Part shown: in pieces, positions 15,541-24,370 of the stretch
How the letters are laid out: each line of letters begins with the position of its first letter
Numbering within the stretch: the stretch's first letter is position 1
Assembly (NCBI GenBank): GCA_964605715.1
Contig: CAZSDV010000007.1
Coordinates: 1 to 49,628 of the forward strand
Direction: 5' to 3'
Source: JAPUME01 sp964605715
GTDB lineage: Bacteria; Acidobacteriota; Terriglobia; UBA7540; JAPUME01
DNA length: 49,628 nt
Translations under genes and position numbers: made by a program
The notes under the pieces: model-generated
Told to the model about the DNA's origin: nothing
Databases searched by the model: none
The model's input: the letters and a program-made list of their open reading frames with translations, nothing else

Positions 15541-18439
15541 TCCTCAAGCTGGGGAAGTTATCAACCGCGAGCAAGTTATCTCCTTCCAATTCGAAGGTCG
15601 AAATCTACAGGGTTACGAGGGAGATACAATCGGTTCAGCCCTGGCGGCATCCGGAATTGATATCTTCTCCCGCAGCTTCAAGTACCACCGGCCACGAGGA
15701 CTCCTATGCGTTTCTGGAAAGTGCCCTAACTGCTTAATGAATGTCAATAATGTTCCCAGCGTTCGAGTCTGTACGGAACCCCTTAGCCCGGGAGATCAAA
15801 TTACAGCACAACATTGCTGGCCTTCGCTTCAAAAAGATATATTTTCCTTGATCGAAAAATTTAATTTCCTACTCCCCGTTGGCTTCTACTACAAAACTTT
15901 TATTCGGCCACGTTTTATTTGGAAGCTTGTACAGCCGCTGCTTCGCCGCTTAGCAGGTCTAGGAAATCTGGTAAATCAGGAAAAGAGCAAAGACAATTAT
16001 TCACACCAGCACCTTTACGCTGATGTGGCTGTAGTCGGAGGGGGATCGGCAGGAATGTCCGCAGCAACAGCGGCGGCAGATACAGGATTGGACGTTGTAT
16101 TAATTGATGACCAGCCTAAGCTGGGAGGCGAGCTCCGCTTGCGCCAGAACCGTTTCCCAGATCCCATTTCCTCTCAGTTAAAATCAGGGCCTGAAATCGC
16201 ACATGAGATGGCAGATCGAGTCACCAAGCATCAGCAGATTAAAATTTTAAGCCCTGCTACAGTAATTGGTGGCTACGAAGGTGGATTGCTAGCAATCAAA
16301 AAAGGAAACTCCTTAATTCAACTCCGAGCCTCCGAAACTGTCGTAGCGACAGGGACATATGAAGTGCCTTGGCTCTTCGAAAACAATGACCTCCCAGGTA
16401 TTCTGCTTGGGACCGGCGCCTTAAGGCTAGTTCATCTGTACGGAGTTAAACCGGGAAAGCAGGTCACAGTTGTCGTCAGTGACGACGAAGGGTTGCATAT
16501 TGCCATTAACTTATCTCGTGCCGGTATCCAAATAGTTGCTGTCGTCGACGGGAGGCTAGAGACAACCGATTCCCCAGCACTTCAAGAATTACAGGATCTA
16601 GGCATTCCCTACTTTGCATCATTTGTTCCGCTTGCTGCCCAGGGCCGTTCAAGAGTTCGCTCCTTAAGGGTAGCTCCTCTTACCCCTGAGGGAAGCATTG
16701 ATATCTCCCAAGCCAAGGACCTCAAATGTGACACTGTGTGCCTATGTTCACTTCGTGCTCCTTCCGCAGACTTACTACGTCAAAACCAAGGAACTTTTAC
16801 ATTTGACTCGGATCTGGGTCAAATGGTCTCAGATAAAGTACCTGACCATTTCCACGCTGCCGGTGATCTCACAGGATATCGGGAACTTTCAATTCAGGTA
16901 CTCCAAGGGCAGCTTGCTGGCTTAAACGCCGCAAGCTGTATCCATCCTCTGAAAGGGGCTATTTTCAAGAGTTTCGAAAAAGCGACGGCTCAACTTACAG
17001 AGAAAGAGAAACGGTACCGAGAATCCGTAAGGTCATCGAACCTTTTCACTAGTCTCTCTGGAGGGAAGCAGTTCGTCTGCCTCTGTGAAGATGTAACGCA
17101 GAAAGATATTAGCCAAGCCGTAACTGAAGGATTTGAGGAAATGGAACTCCTTAAACGGTACACAACGGCCTCCATGGGTCCCTGCCAGGGGCGCATGTGT
17201 CTTCGATCTTTGGCCGCCTGTTGTGCAAAAGATACCGGCCGTGGCCTACCTCAGACGGGGACAACTACCTCTAGGCCTCCTATTCAAACGGTTTCTTTGG
17301 GACTTCTGGCAGGCCCTGAGCATTTCCCAGTTAAGCTGACCCCCATTCACCATAGCCATGCCCGGCTAGGCGTAAAATGGATGGACATGGGGCAATGGAA
17401 ACGACCTCACACTTACACAAACTCCGATCTAGAGTGGAAAGCAGTTCGAAAGCGGGTAGGGTTAATTGATGTCAGCACGCTAGGCAAAATTGATGTTCGA
17501 GGAAAGGATGCAGGCCGTCTTCTGGATAAAATTTATACTCACAACATCTCCACCTTGAAAACTGGTCGGGTTCGATATGGAATAATTTGTGGAGATGATG
17601 GAATCATCCTTGATGACGGTACGGTTAGTCATATAAACGATGATTACTTTTATATCACTACCACAACCGGCAATATTGACTTCGTTGAAAGATGGCTGAA
17701 CTGGTGGATTATAGGCACTGGCTTCTGTGCTCATGTTACCAATGTAACTTCAGACTTCGCGACGGTAAACCTTGCGGGACCGAAGGCTCGTGATCTACTA
17801 GAGCAACTGACGGAACTGGATGTATCCTCTGAAGCTTTTAAATACATGCAGTGTGCCCAAGCAAATGTGGCAGGGGTACCTGTCCTGCTGATGAGGATTG
17901 GCTTTGTTGGAGAGACCGGATGGGAAATTCACTATCCTTCGTGCTACGGAGAATACCTCTGGGAGATCTTGCTAGAAGTTGGAAAAAAATATGGGCTCCT
18001 TCCCTTTGGCGTGGAAGCTCAAAGAATTCTCCGTTTGGAAAAAAAGCATATCATTGTGGGCCAGGATACAGATGCACTGTCAAATCCGTTAGAATCAGAC
18101 ATGGAATGGGCGGTCCGGTTTAAGAAAGCCGATTTCATCGGAAAACCCGCACTAACCAAAGCCCGAGAAGAAGAACTTCAAAATCGACTAGTGGGGTTTG
18201 TCTCGGATAAATTAGTAGGGGAAGGAAGCTCAGTCGTACTTGATCACCAACCTGTAGGACGAGTTACCAGTGCACGCATAAGTCCCAGCCAAAACCGTTG
18301 CGTGGGGATGGCATGGGTACCAGCCCATCTATCAGCTGATGGAGTAAAATTCGAAATCCAGAGCAATGGAAAGAATGTTGTGGCGACCGTACATAAATCA
18401 CCGTTCTACGATCCTGATGGCATTCGATTGAGACAATAA
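15494..18439 (+). CDS. mgdC: Sarcosine oxidase-type alpha subunit with [2Fe-2S] domain (NMG dehydrogenase alpha)
   Basis: 981 residues, near the family norm. Order: an N-terminal ferredoxin-like domain (RSFKYHRPRGL near 60) with a full plant-type cysteine set C72-x4-C77-x2-C80 and C93; an NAD/FAD-binding GGGSAG at 182-187; a BFD-like CxC...C-x4-C segment (CLCEDV and GPCQGRMC near 540-575); and a C-terminal GcvT-type folate-binding domain from about residue 610 to the end. It should oxidise an N-methyl amino acid with the beta subunit and hand the methyl carbon to tetrahydrofolate as methylene-THF. The start ATG overlaps the delta gene and has a poor ribosome site, fitting translational coupling. 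GMAS and NMG synthase nearby favour N-methylglutamate over sarcosine as substrate. Confidence 0.93.
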   Translation: MKLAKLSQVAVVTRTDPQAGEVINREQVISFQFEGRNLQGYEGDTIGSALAASGIDIFSRSFKYHRPRGLLCVSGKCPNCLMNVNNVPSVRVCTEPLSPGDQITAQHCWPSLQKDIFSLIEKFNFLLPVGFYYKTFIRPRFIWKLVQPLLRRLAGLGNLVNQEKSKDNYSHQHLYADVAVVGGGSAGMSAATAAADTGLDVVLIDDQPKLGGELRLRQNRFPDPISSQLKSGPEIAHEMADRVTKHQQIKILSPATVIGGYEGGLLAIKKGNSLIQLRASETVVATGTYEVPWLFENNDLPGILLGTGALRLVHLYGVKPGKQVTVVVSDDEGLHIAINLSRAGIQIVAVVDGRLETTDSPALQELQDLGIPYFASFVPLAAQGRSRVRSLRVAPLTPEGSIDISQAKDLKCDTVCLCSLRAPSADLLRQNQGTFTFDSDLGQMVSDKVPDHFHAAGDLTGYRELSIQVLQGQLAGLNAASCIHPLKGAIFKSFEKATAQLTEKEKRYRESVRSSNLFTSLSGGKQFVCLCEDVTQKDISQAVTEGFEEMELLKRYTTASMGPCQGRMCLRSLAACCAKDTGRGLPQTGTTTSRPPIQTVSLGLLAGPEHFPVKLTPIHHSHARLGVKWMDMGQWKRPHTYTNSDLEWKAVRKRVGLIDVSTLGKIDVRGKDAGRLLDKIYTHNISTLKTGRVRYGIICGDDGIILDDGTVSHINDDYFYITTTTGNIDFVERWLNWWIIGTGFCAHVTNVTSDFATVNLAGPKARDLLEQLTELDVSSEAFKYMQCAQANVAGVPVLLMRIGFVGETGWEIHYPSCYGEYLWEILLEVGKKYGLLPFGVEAQRILRLEKKHIIVGQDTDALSNPLESDMEWAVRFKKADFIGKPALTKAREEELQNRLVGFVSDKLVGEGSSVVLDHQPVGRVTSARISPSQNRCVGMAWVPAHLSADGVKFEIQSNGKNVVATVHKSPFYDPDGIRLRQ

Positions 18440-18442
18440 CTT

Positions 18443-19132
18443 ATGTTGGGTCCTTGGAATCCACAGAAGCGCTCCCCCGTACACCATGAGATGACCCAAA
18501 GTGGTGCCACGTTAATTGAGGTCTCTGGCTGGTACGTTGCGGAGGACTTTGGCGATGCCGAAAGAGAAGCCCTTAAGGTCCGCTCAGGTGCAGGGATATC
18601 TGATATCAGTGCGCACAGGAAATGGGAGATAAAGGGAAGCGAGCTCTCGGAATGGGCCAAGAGACTTCTATCTGGAAATGTTCCTGAGGTAGGACGATCA
18701 ACCTGCTTGGGTCTTAGCTCTTTTTCGCGTGTGAGTCAAAACGAATCTCTCCTTGTCCTAGGCATGATAGATGCAGCAATCCCTGCCCTGATCAACAAGT
18801 CGGACCCTCAATCCAGCTGTCTCCATATACTAGATCGCACAGATGGCTATGGAGGTTTCCTTCTGTGCGGACCGAGGGTCAGGGCTGTTTTGGCAGGACT
18901 CACCTCCTTGGATCTCCGAGAATCTAAGTTTCCTGATCTTAGTTGTGCTGCAGGACCTCTGGCAGCAACGCGGGTGTTCGTTGTCCGCAGGGATCAGTTC
19001 GGCTTGCCTGCCTATGAAATCTTCTTCAATCGAGAATACGGTCAGTACCTCTGGCGTGTGGTAATGGAGGCAGGAAGGGAATATGAAATAACTCCCTTTG
19101 GAACACATGCCGCGCAACTCTTGGATAATTAA
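18443..19132 (+). CDS. mgdD: Sarcosine oxidase-type gamma subunit (NMG dehydrogenase gamma)
   Basis: 229 residues starting three bases after the alpha stop codon. The sequence has the GcvT-like pattern of SoxG: a first half with GAGISDISAHRKWEIKG near 50, and a second half with YGGFLLCGPRVRAVLAGL and ending with YLWRVVMEAGREYEITPFGTHAAQ. SoxG has no cofactor motif of its own and serves as a structural subunit of the heterotetramer. The spacing of three bases to genes on both sides shows a tight operon. Identification rests on context plus the fold pattern, since gamma subunits diverge quickly. Confidence 0.87.
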   Translation: MLGPWNPQKRSPVHHEMTQSGATLIEVSGWYVAEDFGDAEREALKVRSGAGISDISAHRKWEIKGSELSEWAKRLLSGNVPEVGRSTCLGLSSFSRVSQNESLLVLGMIDAAIPALINKSDPQSSCLHILDRTDGYGGFLLCGPRVRAVLAGLTSLDLRESKFPDLSCAAGPLAATRVFVVRRDQFGLPAYEIFFNREYGQYLWRVVMEAGREYEITPFGTHAAQLLDN

Positions 19133-19135
19133 ACA

Positions 19136-20347
19136 ATGTTTCAATTATTTAAATCAGAGCGAATGTGGACTCGACGATCCCTAAAAAAGACGTACGATGT
19201 CGTTATCATCGGTGCAGGTGTCCACGGACTGGCAACAGCATATTATCTAGGAATGCAAGGTGTGCGGAATATAGCCGTATTGGAAAAAGGATATCTTGGC
19301 TCCGGAAATAGTGGCCGGAACACAGCGATCGTCCGGTCCAACTACCGTACTCCCGAAGGTATCCTTTTTTATGACCAAAGTCTGAAGCTGTATGAAGAGC
19401 TTTCAGCAAGCCTCGGATATAATGTCTTATTTTCCCAACAAGGTCATCTCACGCTTGCTCATGCCGATGCAACGGTCAATGGATTACGTATCCGCGCTGA
19501 GGCCAATGAGGTGCTCGGAATAAAAAGTAGTATGATTGGTCCGAAGGAAATAAAAGAGCTCGTGCCGCGTCTTGACATGAGCTCGCGTCCAAGATACCCA
19601 ATCCTTGCAGCACTCTACCATCCGCCCGGCGGGATCCTTCGACATGACGCAGTGGTCTGGGGTTACGCTCGAGAAATAGACAGGATGGGCGTGGAGATCT
19701 ATCCACACACAGAGGTGCAAGCACTAGGGATACAGAATGGAAACATCACTTCAGTAGGAACCAGCCGGGGTACGATCCAGGACGGTGCAGTGGTAAATGC
19801 TACTTCCGGGTGGTGCTCTATAATTGCTCGCATGGCAGGAGTGGATCTACCAATCGTCACCCATCCACTCCAGGCTTGCGTTACTGAACCGTTAAAAGCA
19901 ATGCTTGGCAGGGTGGTCGTCTCAGCAAATCTGCATGTATATATCAACCAGACACCGCGAGGCGAGTTTGTCCTCGGCGCTGAAATTGATCCTTATTCCT
20001 CTTACAACTTAAGATCCACGCTACCCACCCTGAAATCCATAGCTTCTCATGCAGTGGAACTATTTCCCGACCTAAGAGAGGCTCGCATCTTGCGACAATG
20101 GACAGGTATATGCGATATGACACCCGATTTCTGTCCTATTATTGGGAATGTCCCTTCGGTAAATGGTTTTTACCTGGACGTAGGATGGGGAACCTACGGG
20201 TTTAAGGCAGCTCCGGCAGCTGGAAAAAACCTTGCCCAGTTCATTGTAACCGGAAAGGAAACTGAGTTGATCCGCCCCTTTTCACTCGCTCGCTTCTACC
20301 AAAACAACCTCATGGCAGAAAAGGGGTCGGCCGCAGTCACCCATTAG
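19136..20347 (+). CDS. mgdA: Sarcosine oxidase-type beta subunit (NMG dehydrogenase catalytic flavoprotein)
   Basis: 403 residues, the normal SoxB length. FAD-binding VVIIGAGVHGLATAYYLG lies near residue 22. The segment GGILRHDAVVWGYAR (about 163-177) contains the His that carries covalent FMN in heterotetrameric sarcosine oxidases. LRQWTGICDMTPDFCPIIG and GFYLDVGWGTYGFKAAPAAG near the C-terminus complete the flavin site. It oxidises the N-methyl amino acid; the electrons pass to the alpha subunit. It starts three bases after the gamma stop codon. By family and neighbours the substrate is most likely N-methylglutamate; sarcosine is the alternative. Confidence 0.95.
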   Translation: MFQLFKSERMWTRRSLKKTYDVVIIGAGVHGLATAYYLGMQGVRNIAVLEKGYLGSGNSGRNTAIVRSNYRTPEGILFYDQSLKLYEELSASLGYNVLFSQQGHLTLAHADATVNGLRIRAEANEVLGIKSSMIGPKEIKELVPRLDMSSRPRYPILAALYHPPGGILRHDAVVWGYAREIDRMGVEIYPHTEVQALGIQNGNITSVGTSRGTIQDGAVVNATSGWCSIIARMAGVDLPIVTHPLQACVTEPLKAMLGRVVVSANLHVYINQTPRGEFVLGAEIDPYSSYNLRSTLPTLKSIASHAVELFPDLREARILRQWTGICDMTPDFCPIIGNVPSVNGFYLDVGWGTYGFKAAPAAGKNLAQFIVTGKETELIRPFSLARFYQNNLMAEKGSAAVTH

Positions 20348-20379
20348 GCCAAAAAATGTCACGATAAGGAGTTCACGTT

Positions 20380-21724
20380 ATGGATTTGGATATCTTGGGC
20401 AATCTCATTCAGGAGAAAGAAATAGAATTTTTCCTTTGTTCCTTTGTGGAAATGGGAGGTATGCCTAAAGCAAAACTCGTTCCGGCTAAGCACTTTCGTG
20501 ATATGGCCGCCGGGAGTGCAGGATTCGCAGGGTTTGCAGCTGGAAAAATAGGACAAGGCCCTCATGACCCCGATTTGATTGCCATTCCAGATTTTGACAG
20601 CTTGATACAGATACCTTGGCGAAAAAATGTTGCTTGGGTAGCCTCTAATATTCAGGTCAACGAGAAGGAATGGTCATACTGTCCCCGCACAATTTTGCAG
20701 CGACAGCTCAGCAATACCCAAAAAAGAGGATACACTCTCAAAACAGGTGTTGAACCAGAATTTTTCCTGACCCGAAAAAATTCCAACGGAAAATACGAAC
20801 CTTATGACCCTCTGGATGTGCTTGACAAACCTTGCTATGACTTAGGTGCGCTGAATCGCAACCTCGAGATCATGACAACCTTACTAAAGTACATGGATGA
20901 ATTGGGTTGGAATCCATACGCAAACGACCACGAAGACGCTAATTGCCAGTTTGAAATCAACTGGGGGTACTCCACTGCCCTTCAGACTGCCGATCGACAT
21001 ACGTTCTTCCGCTGGATGGTTNNNNNNNNNNAAGGCTTGCGCAGAACAAGAAGGGCTCTTGGCCACATTCATGCCGAAACCATTTGCTCACCTAACAGGA
21101 AATGGCGCACATTTACATATGAGCTTGTGGGACGAAAACGAGGGGAAAAACCTTTTCCTGGATGAAGCTGATGAGAATGGCGTTTCCAAACTCGCCTATA
21201 ATTTCATTGGGGGCCTGAAAAAACATGCCCGAGCCCTAGCAGCGATAACTTCGCCCACCGTAAATTCTTACAAACGCTTGGTTCGTGGTGCCCCCCGTTC
21301 CGGGGCCACCTGGGCCCCAATTTTCATCACCTACGGCGGTTCTAATCGTACCCAAATGATCCGTATTCCTGGGCCAGGAAGAATTGAATGTCGGACTGTT
21401 GATGGTTCAGTTAATCCATACCTTGCAGCAACAGCAATGCTCGCTGCAGGCCTAGACGGAATTAAGAATCAGTTGCCCGCAGGTAAGCGGAATGATCAAA
21501 ACCTTTACGAGGTTTCCGCTGAAGAACTCAATTCTGAAGGTATTGACCTGCTGCCTGCCAACCTAAGCGAAGCCCTGGATGCCCTGGAAGAAGATGAGGT
21601 AATTTTGGAGTCCCTAGGTGACCCCTACGGAAAATACTATCTCCAGGTAAAGCGAGACGAATGGAAGGAATATCACGACAGTGTTTCTGAGTGGGAAGTA
21701 AAAACTTATCTAGGAAAGTATTAG
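20380..21724 (+). CDS. gmaS: Gamma-glutamylmethylamide synthetase (glutamine synthetase family), interrupted by an assembly gap
   Basis: About 444 residues once the ten N at 21022-21031 are set aside. It joins methylamine to glutamate with ATP, the first step of the NMG pathway. Visible: GGMPKAKLVPAKH near 26, GSAGFAGFAAGKIG near 45, the ATP/glutamate-site GVEPEFFL (123-130), HEDANCQFEINW (184-195), then after the gap ATFMPKPFAHLTGNGAHLHMSLWD and the PGRIECRTVDGSVNPYLA block. These follow GMAS more closely than ordinary GlnA. As written, the N run shifts the frame; with no bases in the gap the reading continues WMV-KACAEQEG in frame and with family spacing. AAGGAG precedes the ATG; it lies 32 bases after the beta-subunit gene. 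Confidence 0.9.
21022..21031. other. Assembly gap (10 N) inside gmaS
   Basis: Ten N placed between the codons for WMV and KACAEQ. The frame breaks if ten bases are kept and is restored if the gap is zero or a multiple of three; family alignment suggests no missing residues. The apparent frameshift is therefore an assembly artefact. Confidence 0.95.
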
Positions 21725-21873
21725 GTCGTGTGCATCGCAAACCATGGAGGAAATTCTACTGCGGGAGCATGTATAAAGGAAAAGAGGCCTCCGATTCAGC
21801 CACCACTACTTGGTTAATAAATATTATTCCAGTGGACAAGATCTTCCATTGGTAATGTAGAATCTAATCAAAC

Positions 21874-24189
21874 TTACTCCACCTGACTTTCTGCCACAAT
21901 TTTGCGATAGACCTGACGAGCATGGTCATAAGCATTTTGAGCTGCGACAATTTCCTGAGGGGCAATGCTGGCCCGCTTTTGACTCCAACATTGATTGACT
22001 GCATCCAGACACCATTGTGCGCTTCTGCGTGAAGCACGGATTGGCTTCTTGTCCACCATGACGAAGATGGGATTTGTATGAGAAGAAGGAAAGATGCGCA
22101 TTGCCACCCAACTGCTGCGCTCGATGGGAATCTCAAAAGACACATCTTGAATGGAGCCGTCAGCAATAATGCTCTTCTCTGCCACTGCGTACCCGTTAAC
22201 CACCAGCTCCACCAACACTTGCCGTGTACGGCTAACGCGCGCGCGCTCAATATCCCAATAGGGTTTCTGGTTTAGGGGTAAACTGTGAATTTCGTCATTC
22301 GGATTCTCTCCTAGTAGAGCTGCTACACGTCCCGTCACTCTGATCTTGTTCGACCCAACCAACTTGACCTCGCTCCCCTTAGTACCCACAGGTAAACCGT
22401 TAAGACGGAAATCCATTAAATGACTTTTCCCATCGGAGACATAGGATCGCCCCCTTCGCACTCCTTCCACCCAGCCATCATAACTGAGCCCTTCGTCAAG
22501 CTTTACATAGCTCCGCCCCATCCCAACGCGGTCACCATAAATACAAGGAAAATCCGTCTCTCCGCTGATACGAGTTCGAAAACCAGAATTCAATGTGTGA
22601 TACCAGATATTTAGCTCCCAATGCGCTGGGGTATCCACAGTAGAGATAAAATCCACCATATCGTGCGTTACGTCCACGATGTATTCATTGGCTCCAATAC
22701 CATCAAAAGGAGGCATTTCATAATGCGGTAGTTTCTCAGTTTTCACTTCAAGCCCCCAACCTGAATGAGAAAATCCCACTACAGCTCCTTGATCCCGCGC
22801 CCATTTTAATATAGGCAGATCCCAGCTGGGCCAGTCCTTGATCTTCTTGGTGCCAGGGTAATCCTGCTGTCTCAACTTAAGAAGCGTTAAGTGTCCGCTG
22901 GGGCTAGAAGGAAAACCTGAGACTTCAAGGTCATAGCGCATAATATTCTCATCTGTCGAAAGGCTGTGTGCTTTTCCTTCAAAAAATTTTTTTTGGAAAT
23001 AAAAGCACGGCCCCCAAGCTAGAACACTGCCAATGTTTAAGGCTTCACCCTTTATATGCCGAATCATGTCTTTAGGGAATACCCCTTGCGTCGGATCTTC
23101 ATAATGAGCACATCCAGCAGCATGAATATGATGGTCACCTGAATACCATCCCCAATCTGAGGGCCGAATCCAACGATCCAAGTGGAAGGTCAATTTTTGT
23201 GGTTGACCTGCAATAATTTTTACCTTCTGTTGTTTCTGGCGATACTCTGGTCCACGAGTATAGTCGATGACAAAATCACCCGCCGGTAGCTTAAGCTTTT
23301 CTCCATCAGAACGGTAAACCTGCGGGTGAAAAGAAAAATCGGGAGCTAATCGCTTTGCTTGCGATGGATAAATATTCCCTTGAGAATCACGGAAAACGAA
23401 GGAGGCGATATTTGGCTTTCCCTTTTCATCGAATACTCTGAGTGTCACATCAACTGATGGTTGGGAGCTGAAGACAAGGTTTAAGTCATTTCGAAAACCG
23501 ATATCCTGAGTGCCTTGCCCGATGTTAAAACTGATCTTTGCCTCGCGCTTTCCTCGATCACGACTGTAGACCTGAAGGATGACATATTCCAAATCTAGCC
23601 CCGAAAGTCGCTTGCGCATGGGTCGTTTTTTGTAAAGAAATAGATCCATCCAGCGATTCATCTGATCTTCAGGTTTAAGAATCTGATCAGGACTATGGCT
23701 AAGGGTGGACATTGAACTATGGGTTGAAACAGTGAACACCGGGCCAGCATTAGGGCTCTCAACCCGCAGCTCCGCTGTAACACCTGCCTCATTTCTCACC
23801 TTTACCAAAAAAGGCCGCCAGCCCTGCTCAACTAGCTCCGCAGGAGCCAGCCCTTGATCTACCTTGACGCGGCTTTCTGCATCAATCCGGACATCAATCA
23901 GAGCATATTTATCAAGAACCTTCTGGATACTAACAATGTCATTTGGAGGATTTAATGCCTTGCCAGCCTGCCGTATCAGTGCTTGATCAGCGAAACTGAA
24001 GGGCGACCCAAGATAGTCCATGGTTTTTATGAGCCGCAAGGCTTGAGCGGCAAGCGGCTGAAGGTGAACCGTTCGTACCAGGGGCAACTCCTGGCCTATG
24101 GAAGCAAAGGAGATCAGCAATACGCCCAGTAGGATAATTCCTGGCAGCGCTCCTCGAATCAAGAAAGTCCTGTACTTTGAAGCAGGCAC
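21874..24189 (-). CDS. Secreted CehA/McbA-like (PHP-type) metallohydrolase
   Basis: 771 residues. The GTG start is supported by AGGAG seven bases upstream. The N-terminus has a signal peptide (hydrophobic run about 13-28). After about 340 residues of beta-type domains the catalytic part begins at WGWYSGDHHIHAAGCAHYED, the metal-binding H-x-H of PHP/CehA-McbA hydrolases; GFSHSGWGLEV, YIVDVTHDMVD and RISGETDFPCIYGDRVG give further His/Asp ligands. Family members hydrolyse carbamates and other esters, but most are uncharacterised and linked to breakdown of complex substrates in the envelope. It is divergent from a Tat-exported TIM-barrel protein. It ends about 150 bases after gmaS, pointing toward it. 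Substrate unknown. Confidence 0.85.
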   Translation of the reverse strand: MPASKYRTFLIRGALPGIILLGVLLISFASIGQELPLVRTVHLQPLAAQALRLIKTMDYLGSPFSFADQALIRQAGKALNPPNDIVSIQKVLDKYALIDVRIDAESRVKVDQGLAPAELVEQGWRPFLVKVRNEAGVTAELRVESPNAGPVFTVSTHSSMSTLSHSPDQILKPEDQMNRWMDLFLYKKRPMRKRLSGLDLEYVILQVYSRDRGKREAKISFNIGQGTQDIGFRNDLNLVFSSQPSVDVTLRVFDEKGKPNIASFVFRDSQGNIYPSQAKRLAPDFSFHPQVYRSDGEKLKLPAGDFVIDYTRGPEYRQKQQKVKIIAGQPQKLTFHLDRWIRPSDWGWYSGDHHIHAAGCAHYEDPTQGVFPKDMIRHIKGEALNIGSVLAWGPCFYFQKKFFEGKAHSLSTDENIMRYDLEVSGFPSSPSGHLTLLKLRQQDYPGTKKIKDWPSWDLPILKWARDQGAVVGFSHSGWGLEVKTEKLPHYEMPPFDGIGANEYIVDVTHDMVDFISTVDTPAHWELNIWYHTLNSGFRTRISGETDFPCIYGDRVGMGRSYVKLDEGLSYDGWVEGVRRGRSYVSDGKSHLMDFRLNGLPVGTKGSEVKLVGSNKIRVTGRVAALLGENPNDEIHSLPLNQKPYWDIERARVSRTRQVLVELVVNGYAVAEKSIIADGSIQDVSFEIPIERSSWVAMRIFPSSHTNPIFVMVDKKPIRASRRSAQWCLDAVNQCWSQKRASIAPQEIVAAQNAYDHARQVYRKIVAESQVE

Positions 24190-24370
24190 GTTAATCTCCT
24201 GGATGTAATTTGCACTATCCTAGTTCGAGCGTGATTGCAAGTCAATATAACGTCTCGCTGAAATCGGTTGCTTTCTAGAGTGGACCCGGCTAGCCTGATT
24301 TCAGGAAACAAACTACTAACGAATTCTGGAGCCGGAAAATCGGTCGTTAAGCCAAAAGGAGCGATAGACG

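Noticed and set aside
20380..21165. gmaS read as a broken or frameshifted gene
   Set aside because: The break coincides exactly with the N run; removing it restores the frame with the expected family spacing.
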